Positions 8,174-16,300 of a stretch of DNA of 64,000 nucleotides are shown here, piece by piece (the stretch's first letter is position 1; every line of letters begins with the position of its first letter). The notes beneath the pieces were generated by a model. It worked only from the letters and a program-made list of their open reading frames with translations, did no database searches and was not told where the DNA came from. The stretch is from Caenimonas koreensis DSM 17982 (GTDB taxonomy: Bacteria > Pseudomonadota > Gammaproteobacteria > Burkholderiales > Burkholderiaceae_C). The DNA lies in assembly GCF_009646335.1 (NCBI RefSeq), contig NZ_WJBU01000006.1, positions 270,892-334,891 of the forward strand, written 5' to 3'. The translations under genes and the position numbers were made by a program.

Positions 8174-9616
8174 ATGAAGCCCCGATTTCGTCCGTTCCAT
8201 CTGAGCCGAGTCCCCGCTGCTGTGCTTTGCATGTTCGCCGCCGCATCGGCCGCCGTGCATGCAGATGCGCCGGATCGCTCCAGGGCGATCGGCGAAGTGA
8301 CCATGAGCGTCGGCCCCGTGATGAAGACGTCGGCACAAGGCGTTCCCGAGCCCGTGCAGCGCGGCACGCTGCTGTTGCCCGGCGACCGGCTCGACACGGC
8401 GGAAGGCGGCCACATTCATGTGCGCTTCGTTGACGGGGCACTCGTCAGCGTGCGCCCAGGCAGCCGCCTCTGGATTGAAGACTACCGGTTCGACCCGAAG
8501 CAGGTGTCGATGTCAGCTGTTCGCTTCAAGCTTGAATACGGCGTGGCCCGCGCGATTTCCGGCGCCGCCGCCGAGGGTGCCAAAGACCGCTTCCGGCTGA
8601 ACACCCCGCTTGTCGCCATTGGCGTGCGCGGAACCGATTTTGTTGTTCGCACAAGTGACGCTGGCACGACAGCAACGGTGAACCAGGGCGCCATCGTCAT
8701 GGCCCCGCTCGATGACACCTGTGTGGCCCATGGCCTGGGCCCATGCGGTTCTCCTTCCGAAAAGCTCCTTTCGTCCGATATGGGCCGGCTGCTGATGGAA
8801 TTCCGCGCGCAGTATGCGCAGCCTGAACTCAAGTCAGCCAATGGCGGCACCATGTTGGCCGGCGCCAAGATGGATGGCTCCCAGCACGCCCTGCTTGGCG
8901 CGCCTGTGAATCCCCAGGCGCTCGGGCCCGGGCACGGCGAGCCGGAGTCGCTGGCAACCGCTGCGCTGGTTGAGGAAGCGTTGATCGAAGTTATTGCAGG
9001 GAACACGCTGCCTCCGGCCCCGCCTGCGCCGCCGCCTTCGCCCGCCCCGGTGCCGACTCCTCCTTCGCCGCCGCCACCGCCACCGTCGCCTGCTCCACCG
9101 CCGCCACCGCCGCCACCCCCAGCCTTGGCTTGGGGCCGTTGGGCCGCAACGGCCATGTCGGCCACTGATTTCTCGGTCCCGATGTCGCAAGCCGAGCCAG
9201 GCCGCAAGACCACGATCGGCAATTTGCAGTTCAGCCTGTTCCGCGTGGAAGGAGCCGATCTTCCGACGCTCAACGCCGGCCTGGGCGCCTACAACTTCAG
9301 CCTGGACAAGGGGTATGCGCAGTACTCCCTGTCTGGCGTGATCAATCCGGCCACTGTCGATAGTGGCAAGTTGATGCTCGACTTCGCCAACAGGGCGTTC
9401 ACGACGAGTTTGCTGGTCTCCAGCGGTTTGACGGGGGCGGTTTCCATCTCCGGAGCTGGCTACATCGGTGCAGACGGGATCTTCATCGACCGCTCCATTG
9501 CGAACCAGGCCATAGCGGGCGCCGCTTCGCTCGACGGCAAGTCGGCGGGCTACCAGTTCGAAAAGCTCGTCGGTAACGGCACGCTGTCGGGCATTACGCT
9601 CTGGTCGCGTCCGTAG
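8174..9616 (+). CDS. Secreted FecR-domain protein with Pro-rich linker and beta-barrel-like C-terminal domain
   Basis: 480 residues from the ATG chosen because it begins a clear Sec signal peptide (ending near AAVHA) and lies downstream of the predicted promoter. A FecR-type domain (about 40-190) contains GDRLDTAEGGHIHVRFVDGA and TPLVAIGVRGTDFVVR. A low-complexity Pro/Ala/Ser linker follows (about 278-320). The C-terminal domain (about 322-480) ends YQFEKLVGNGTLSGITLW and resembles small lipocalin/TbpB-like beta-barrels; this is pattern-level only. It directly abuts the CHASE2 protein gene (TAG then ATG), so they form an operon. Periplasmic or outer-membrane sensing or ligand binding is plausible but unproven. 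Confidence 0.85.
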   Translation: MKPRFRPFHLSRVPAAVLCMFAAASAAVHADAPDRSRAIGEVTMSVGPVMKTSAQGVPEPVQRGTLLLPGDRLDTAEGGHIHVRFVDGALVSVRPGSRLWIEDYRFDPKQVSMSAVRFKLEYGVARAISGAAAEGAKDRFRLNTPLVAIGVRGTDFVVRTSDAGTTATVNQGAIVMAPLDDTCVAHGLGPCGSPSEKLLSSDMGRLLMEFRAQYAQPELKSANGGTMLAGAKMDGSQHALLGAPVNPQALGPGHGEPESLATAALVEEALIEVIAGNTLPPAPPAPPPSPAPVPTPPSPPPPPPSPAPPPPPPPPPALAWGRWAATAMSATDFSVPMSQAEPGRKTTIGNLQFSLFRVEGADLPTLNAGLGAYNFSLDKGYAQYSLSGVINPATVDSGKLMLDFANRAFTTSLLVSSGLTGAVSISGAGYIGADGIFIDRSIANQAIAGAASLDGKSAGYQFEKLVGNGTLSGITLWSRP

Positions 9617-11656
9617 ATGGTCAAGGCCGGCCGCATGACTCTCACGCCGTGGCGCCTTCGCATGGTGGCGGTGTTCATCGCGCTGGTGGCTTGGGCGATG
9701 CTCGCCCTGATGGCCCCGTCAGCCTTCCAGCAAGCCGATGAACGGGCGACAGACGCCGTCTGGCAGCTTGGTGCCAGCACAACGGCCGAGCGACGAGTCG
9801 TGGTCGTTGATATTGACGACGCAAGTATCCAGCGCATTGGGCCGTGGCCGTGGTCGCGCCAGACGCAGGCGAAGCTCGTCGAGCAGATTCGCGCACGGGG
9901 TGCGACGCTGCAGTTGCACGACCTTGTCTACGCAGATGCCCGCCCGGGCGGTGCTGAGCTTGCGAGAGCGCTGGCCCAGGGTCAGGGCGCTTCGCCTGCA
10001 GTCGTAGCCCAGGTTTTTGCGCTCAATCATGAAAGCCGCCAGACATCGGGCCAACTGGCAGGTGCGCTTCCGGGGCAAGGTTGCCTGCCGCCGGCCGCGC
10101 ATGCTATTGGCTATGTGGCCAATGCGGACCTGCCTGGCATTGCGGCCGGTCACATCACACCGCGGATCGATGGTGATGGGTCCGTCCGCAAGGTTCCGGC
10201 ACTGGTTTGCTACGGCCAGCAGAACTACCCGACGCTGGCGATCGCCGGCCTGATCGCGTTGAGCGGCGAGGCATCGAAAGCCGCGCCGCTGCGTGCGGAA
10301 CCCGGCATCGGACTATGGGAGCCGGCCTGGCTAGTCACCCTGTCTGGTATGCCAGGCGTGCGCATCCCGCTGGACGTGAATGGCGACATCAGGGTGCCTT
10401 TCCATAAGGCGCGCAGCGCGATCGTCTCCATTTCTGCAGCGGACCTGCTTGAAGGAAAACTCGAAAACCCGGAGGTGCTCAGGGGTGCATGGGCGCTGGT
10501 GGGCGCTTCGGCTTTCGGTCTCGGCGATACGGTGCCGACGGCACAGGGTGGCGCGGTCAGCGGCGTAGAAGTACACGCGCAGCTCATCACGGGCATGCTC
10601 GACGACAAGGTTCCTTACACACCGCGCGCCTCGCAGGCCCTGCAACTGGCGTGGGTGATGCTCGCCGCGATTGCGCTGCTTGCGTTTTGCTGGACGCGGT
10701 CCGAGCCGGCGCATCGCACGGGCGACAAGCGCGGTTCGTCGCGAGTGATCTGGATTCCCATCGCCTCGCTGGTGTTGGCGGTGTGCGGTTTCCTGCTTCA
10801 TGCAGGCGCCCTGCTCGGATACGGCTGGTGGCTGGGCTGGTCGCATGCCAGCGCAGCCATCGTCATGATCGGGCTGTCGCTGGGCCTTGCAGAACATGCG
10901 CGCAGCCTTGCCGAGAAGGGGCGGCTGTTCCGGAACCTGGCGAGCTACCTGCCTGCGGCCGTCGCAGAAAAGATTGCTCTGGTCGAACCCACTGGCGAAA
11001 TCGAAGCCGAAAGACGCGACGTGACCGTGGTGGTGGCCGATGTGCGCAATTTTTCGGCTTACTGCGAAGTTCGAAGCCCCGAAGATGCCGCACGGATCCT
11101 GCACCGCTTCTATACAACGGCGAGTGCCATCGTCGAGGCGCATGGCGGCGCCGTCGAAGAGATGGTCGGCGACAGCCTGATTGCGGTCTTCAATGGCTCG
11201 CGCCCCTGTGTCGACCACACGGTGCAGGCACTGGATGCGGCGCGAGAGGTCTGGCTGCGCTGCAGCGAGGAACTGCCCAATGTTCCGCCGCAGGGCCTCG
11301 AGCCGCTTGCGCTGGGCGTGGGCGTTGAAAGCGGAACGGCCTTGCTTGGCAGCTTCGGGCCTGCACAACGGCGCGTTCATTCCGTACTCGGCCAGGTGGT
11401 GACGATGGCAATTCGCCTGCAGGACCTGACGGCTGAACTCGCGTACCCGGTCCTGGTCGGCGCCACAGCCGCCGAGCGGCTGGGCATTCCGTTCGAGCGC
11501 AATGAGCTTGCGCTCAAGCCGCTTGGTACCTTCCTGCTTCCCGGGTTGCGACACAGTAGCAAAGTATTTACACTGCGCAGCTTGATGCAGCCAGGCGGCG
11601 ACGCCGAGCGGCATTCATTGCGTTACCTCAGGCAGCAAGGCCAACCTGTCGTCTGA
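9617..11656 (+). CDS. CHASE2-domain class III adenylate/guanylate cyclase-like protein
   Basis: 679 residues: an N-terminal transmembrane helix (about 14-34), a periplasmic CHASE2 domain (about 40-335), two or three membrane helices (about 340-430) and a cytoplasmic class III cyclase domain (about 470-640). The metal-binding aspartates are present: VVVADVRNF (Asp475) and MVGDSLIAVF (Asp519). Other active-site positions deviate. The usual base-recognition Lys is Met516, the Asp of the GDxVN motif is Gln593 and the transition-state Asn is Thr596; Arg600 is kept. Activity and substrate are therefore uncertain. It sits between fecR and a TPR barrel gene and close to CRP-type sites, which suggests a sensor that sets a nucleotide signal for surface-layer genes (inference). 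Confidence 0.88.
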   Translation: MVKAGRMTLTPWRLRMVAVFIALVAWAMLALMAPSAFQQADERATDAVWQLGASTTAERRVVVVDIDDASIQRIGPWPWSRQTQAKLVEQIRARGATLQLHDLVYADARPGGAELARALAQGQGASPAVVAQVFALNHESRQTSGQLAGALPGQGCLPPAAHAIGYVANADLPGIAAGHITPRIDGDGSVRKVPALVCYGQQNYPTLAIAGLIALSGEASKAAPLRAEPGIGLWEPAWLVTLSGMPGVRIPLDVNGDIRVPFHKARSAIVSISAADLLEGKLENPEVLRGAWALVGASAFGLGDTVPTAQGGAVSGVEVHAQLITGMLDDKVPYTPRASQALQLAWVMLAAIALLAFCWTRSEPAHRTGDKRGSSRVIWIPIASLVLAVCGFLLHAGALLGYGWWLGWSHASAAIVMIGLSLGLAEHARSLAEKGRLFRNLASYLPAAVAEKIALVEPTGEIEAERRDVTVVVADVRNFSAYCEVRSPEDAARILHRFYTTASAIVEAHGGAVEEMVGDSLIAVFNGSRPCVDHTVQALDAAREVWLRCSEELPNVPPQGLEPLALGVGVESGTALLGSFGPAQRRVHSVLGQVVTMAIRLQDLTAELAYPVLVGATAAERLGIPFERNELALKPLGTFLLPGLRHSSKVFTLRSLMQPGGDAERHSLRYLRQQGQPVV

Positions 11657-11666
11657 CGGGGCTGCG

Positions 11667-13178
11667 TTGCTTGCTGCCCATAATTCCAACGCGCGACCTG
11701 ATCGCGCTGATTTTTCGCTCGTGGCTGCCAATTCCGTTTCCGGCTTGCGCCTGGGTCTGTGGACATTGCTGTTCGTCTCGACCTTCGCGCATGCGCAGCA
11801 GGGGGCGCATGCCATGCCTGCAGCTTGTCCGGTGCAGCCGACTTATCCGGTCTCCAATGACGCAGCTGCGTTGCGTGCGCTGGCATCCCGCCTCGAACTC
11901 GCAGCATCCGATCCTGGCTGCCTGAAAGACGCGACCTTTCACGCGTACCGCGGCGCCGTACTTGTATCTTTGGGGCGAGCCGTGGAAGCGGTCGAGCCGC
12001 TTGAGCGAGCGCTCCTGATTGACCCCGACCTGCCCGGTGCGACGCTCGACCTGGCCCAGGCCCTTGGCATGCAAGGCGACCAGGCGTCGGCGTCGGCGCT
12101 GCTGGCACAGTTGCGCCAGCGTGCCGACCTGCCCGACGCCATTCGCGAGGCGATCGACAGGCGCGAGCAAGTCATAGCCGCGCAGCAGGCAGCTGGGCGC
12201 GACATTGCTGCGAACTGGCAGTCGCGCTGGCAGTTCGCGATGCTCGCCGGCGGTGACAGCAACCTGAATAATGCACCGACCAATTCCGAAGTCACGCTGA
12301 CGATCCCCGGACAGGGCAATGTCACGTTGCCTCTTGATCCGAGCGCCGCTCCCCGAAAGGGTGCTGCGGTCATGACGTCAGCGTCCTGGCAGGGCCTGAA
12401 GGCGCAGGGCGAGTCTGTATGGGTGCTTCAGGGCGAACTCCGGGCCCGCCAGACGTCCGAAAGTGACGCCAGCTACCAGCAGGCCGACTTTGCCGCGTCG
12501 TGGCTGCAGGCGCCATCTGCACCCCGCCAGTGGGTGGCGCGCGCCAGCGCGAGCTTTCTCAGGTTTGGCGGCACCACGCTCTTGCAGGCCTATCGGTCTT
12601 CCATCCAGCACCAGTGGGAGGCCTTCAGCCTGCCATGGATCTCCCGCGTCCTGCGGACGGCAGGCTCCTGCCGCCCCTCCATTGCGGCGGAAGTGGAATA
12701 CCGGCGGTATCCGTCCACCCAGGTGCTTGACGGCACTTACCAAGGCGCCGCCGGCGGACTGATCTGCCGGGCCGACGTCGAGGCCGCGCCCGCCGGCAGC
12801 GTCAGCCAGCCGGCCTCGACCTTCAGCCTGCAACTGCGCCACGGCTCCGATAAGCCCGTTGACAGCGCCCGCGCAGGCGGCACATACCGGCGCAGCGAGT
12901 TGCGCGCCCAATGGGAAGGGCCCGTCCTGACAAAAGGCAAGCTGGGGCTGCAATGGTCGTCCACCGTCCAGAAAGACAGCGAGCCTTACAGCGCCCTCCT
13001 GGGCAACGTTCCCCGCAAGATATTCCGGCACACAATCCAGGCTGACGGCAGCTGGCCATTGGTCTACGGGTTCTCCCTAGTGGCGACCGGAGAAGTCGGC
13101 CGCCAGCGAAGCAACCTGGATATTTTTGCAAGCCGCCAGCGCAGCATCTACCTGGGGTTTCGCAAGGACCTGATGTGA
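11667..13178 (+). CDS. TPR plus outer-membrane beta-barrel-type secreted protein
   Basis: 503 residues from a TTG ten bases after the cyclase stop; a GTG at 11721 is an alternative start and would put the signal sequence (LGLWTLLFVSTFAHAQ) nearer the N terminus. The mature N-terminal part (about 65-170) has TPR-like helices, for example GRAVEAVEPLERALLIDPDL. From about 190 on (FAMLAGGDSNLNNAPTN) the protein is an alternating polar/aromatic beta-strand-rich region to the end, IYLGFRKDLM, as expected for an outer-membrane barrel. This resembles the TPR/barrel architecture of Slam-type surface-lipoprotein modifiers, but family membership is not proven. It is the third gene of the fecR operon and lies just before the surface-layer gene. 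Confidence 0.75.
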   Translation: MLAAHNSNARPDRADFSLVAANSVSGLRLGLWTLLFVSTFAHAQQGAHAMPAACPVQPTYPVSNDAAALRALASRLELAASDPGCLKDATFHAYRGAVLVSLGRAVEAVEPLERALLIDPDLPGATLDLAQALGMQGDQASASALLAQLRQRADLPDAIREAIDRREQVIAAQQAAGRDIAANWQSRWQFAMLAGGDSNLNNAPTNSEVTLTIPGQGNVTLPLDPSAAPRKGAAVMTSASWQGLKAQGESVWVLQGELRARQTSESDASYQQADFAASWLQAPSAPRQWVARASASFLRFGGTTLLQAYRSSIQHQWEAFSLPWISRVLRTAGSCRPSIAAEVEYRRYPSTQVLDGTYQGAAGGLICRADVEAAPAGSVSQPASTFSLQLRHGSDKPVDSARAGGTYRRSELRAQWEGPVLTKGKLGLQWSSTVQKDSEPYSALLGNVPRKIFRHTIQADGSWPLVYGFSLVATGEVGRQRSNLDIFASRQRSIYLGFRKDLM

Positions 13179-13209
13179 GAAAACAACGCCCCCAGATTCC
13201 GCGAACTAC

Positions 13210-13225
13210 TGTGATGACAATCACA
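13210..13225. promoter_or_regulatory. Perfect CRP consensus site upstream of the surface-layer gene
   Basis: TGTGATGACAATCACA is an exact match to TGTGA-N6-TCACA. Its centre is 30.5 bases upstream of the -10 element TATACT, giving a class II-like position near -42 relative to the expected transcript start. The Crp-family protein encoded at 7303-7995 has the matching recognition helix. Confidence 0.75.
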
Positions 13226-13247
13226 AGGCGCCTTGGTAAGCGTTGAC

Positions 13248-13253
13248 TATACT
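13248..13253 (+). promoter_or_regulatory. -10 element of the surface-layer gene promoter
   Basis: TATACT is one mismatch from the sigma70 consensus, and there is no good -35 at 17 bases, as expected for an activator-dependent promoter. A transcript start near 13259 would give a leader of about 52 nucleotides before the ATG, with GGAG at 13302-13305 as the ribosome-binding site six bases from the start. Confidence 0.6.
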
Positions 13254-13311
13254 TGCGCCTGAATCGGGGACATGGGTACCTGATCACCTTTATTCACCTG
13301 TGGAGATTTGA

Positions 13312-16300
13312 ATGGCAATTACCGCAGCAGAACGGCACGAAATCGCCGAATTGCTTGTACTCATGTTCAATGCCGCGCCTGGCGCGACATACTTGAGCCA
13401 GATCGTCTCGGTCTATGAGTCCGTTGGACACAACCTGAAGACGCTCGCCGAAGTGCTGGGTAATCACCCGGGCTACACCTCGACGCACCCGAACTTCTGG
13501 ACGGGCGACGACTTCGCAACGAACCTGCTGACACCGCTTGGCCTGACTGGTGATTTCCAGGCTCGCACGGCGATCGTCAATGCGTTCAACAGCGGCGTGT
13601 CGATGGCTGACATCACGTACAGCGCGTACACGTTCCTCAATGACGTTCTCGCGAATCCTGCAGCCTACGGCGCGCAGTACCTGAACGCAGCCAAGATCAT
13701 GAATAACAAGGCCGACGTCGCCTTGTACTTCTCGGTCACCAAGGGCCTGTCGGCCTCTGCCCTGGCCGACCTGCAAGCCGTTCTGGAAGGCGTTACCGCC
13801 GATCCGGCTTCGGTCACTGCAGCGCAAGCCGCGATCGATCACGTCAACGATCCGCAAACCTTCACCATCACGTCCAACTCGCCGACCATCACCGAAGGTG
13901 ACGCTGGCTCGAAGGTTCTGACGTTCACGCTGACCCTGCTCGACCAGGACGGCGGCGCCACGGTTGGTGCAACGACGATCAACTACGCAACGACCAACAC
14001 GGGCGCAACGGCTACGGCCGGTGACGACTACGTGCCTGTTGCTGGCACCGTCACGTTCCAGCCTGGCCAAACGCAAGCTACGGTCTCCGTTACGATTCTG
14101 GGCGACACCGCCTTCGAGCCGAATGAAACCATCAAGCTGCTGCTGACGGGCGCCGGTCTCTCGACGACCCTGGCCACCGGCACGATCACCAATGACGACC
14201 CGATCCCGCAGATCTACCTGACGCCGCAAGCCGACGTCGTAGTGGGTACGGCTTTGGGCGAGACAATCAACGGCACACAAGACACGTTCACGCTCAACGA
14301 CAACATCGACGGCAAGGGCGGTGAAGACACCCTCAAGCTGGTGTTCGACAGCGTGATCAGTGTCAATCCTGAAGCCATCGTCCGACCGTTTGTCACGGTC
14401 ACCGATGTTGAGCACGTCGTGATCTTCTCGGATCTGAGCGTTGGCTCGGACAGCGGCGAAGTGTTCGACATGAGCGCCCCGACGACTGAAGGTGGCTTCG
14501 GCTGGACTGGCGTCAAGACGATCGAAATCAACGCCGCTGGCGGCGCCGATGTGAACCTCAAGTCCGCCGCGTCCGAATCGATCACGATCGGGACCGCTGA
14601 CGACGTCACAATTTTGGACGACACCGTCGCCGCGATTGAAGTGACCACGGCTCGCGGACATGTCTCCGTCACCGCATCTGACGCAAGCACTGTGCACGTC
14701 AAGAAGGCCGGCGGCGATGTGTACGTCCACACAAACAACGCCAATATCGCGATCGACAATGCTGGTGGCAGCGACGTCGCCATCTACAACGGCAACGGCA
14801 CGATCTCTGCGTTGAACGGCGAAGATGTCTACATCAGCGCATGCGATTCGGCCACCATGACCGTTATCGCCACGAGCGACGTGACGATCTTCGCAGGCGA
14901 CATTGGCACGTTGAATGTCACCACGAACGGTGGCAACTCGGAAGGTTACGTCTACGTCAACGTGGGCGACATCACCACCGGCACCGTTACCAGCAACAGC
15001 TACAGCGACGTGACGATCAACGCCGACCAAGTGGGAACACTGACGGTCACCGGCGTGAGCGACATCGACGTCAACGTCCAGCACGTGACGACCGCAAACG
15101 TTTACGGCTCGGATGACACGCACGTGATGGTGACGAACCTGAACGGCTGGACCGGCCCGTGGGGCGATTCGCCGTGGGGCTTCGACGCAACGATCATGAT
15201 CAGCGGCGAAGACGACATTTCCGTCGATGGCGGCAATGTTGAGCACGTCACGGTTGAAGGCGCGGTTAACGCGACGATCGACGCAGGCGTTATCGGCTCT
15301 GTGACGATCGGCGAACTGTCTGATGACTACACGACTGTCGATATCACCACCTACTCGGATGGCGACCTCTCGCTGACATTGGCTGGCGCGTCGATCAACG
15401 AACTGACGCTCGAAGGCATGTCCGATGTGGCGCTGGACGTCACGGCATCGTCGTACGCTGTCCTGATGGGCAGCTCCACTGTTCAGACCATCGACCTGAC
15501 CGGCGCTGGCGACCTGCAGTTCGACGTTCGTGCTGTGGACGGCACGCTGTCCGAAATCAACGGCGGCACCTACACCGGCAACCTGACGCTTGACGCAAAC
15601 GCCTACAACGGCGACCTGACGGTGACGACTGGTTCCGGCAGCGACGACATCGAAGTCGATGGCGACACGTCTGACGTGATCGTTGACGCTGGCGAAGGCA
15701 ACAACGTTGTTGACGTTGACAGCTACGGCCTCGTGAACGTCACCGTGGGTGACGGCGACGACGACGTGACCGTCAACTTCGACACGCTGTCTGTTGAAGG
15801 CAGTGGCGTTGCGCTCGGCGAAGGCACCAACGCCTTGACGCTGCGCTCGTACACCACGCTGTATGACACGAACCTGGATGCATTCGACGTCGAAGCTCTG
15901 CCGCTGTCGGGCAACCTGATGTCCCTGACATTTGCTGCTTCGATTGAACTGCACCAAGACACCTCCAGCACGCTGAACGTGGGCGGTCTCGAAGGCCCGG
16001 TGAGCTACATCGGCTTCGGCGATGTCAACGTGTTCTCCGATTCCGGCGAAGCTTCGCTGACGATCGCTGGCACGGGCACCACCCTGACGATCCAGTCCTC
16101 TGACGACTTCGGCTCCGATTCCGCTGGCGGCATGATCACCCTGGAAGCGGCTGGCGTGACCGACCTGACGTTGGACATCAGCGACGACATGAATGTCATG
16201 CTGATGGGCGACGCTGCAGTTCACGTGATGGCCAACGCTGGCGGTTCCGCCGACCTGATCCTCGACGGTGACTCCGATGGCAATGGCACTGCAGACCAGC

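Noticed and set aside
9010..9120. Proline-rich repeat as a tandem DNA repeat
   Set aside because: It is low-complexity coding sequence for a linker within the FecR-domain protein, not an independent repeat element.
10331..11614. 427-codon minus-strand frame
   Set aside because: Lies entirely within the CHASE2 cyclase-like gene; Arg/Gln/His-rich composition typical of antisense frames in high-GC DNA.
13243..13248. TTGACT as a -35 for the surface-layer gene
   Set aside because: No -10-like hexamer lies 16-18 bases downstream, and TTGACT overlaps the better -10 TATACT.
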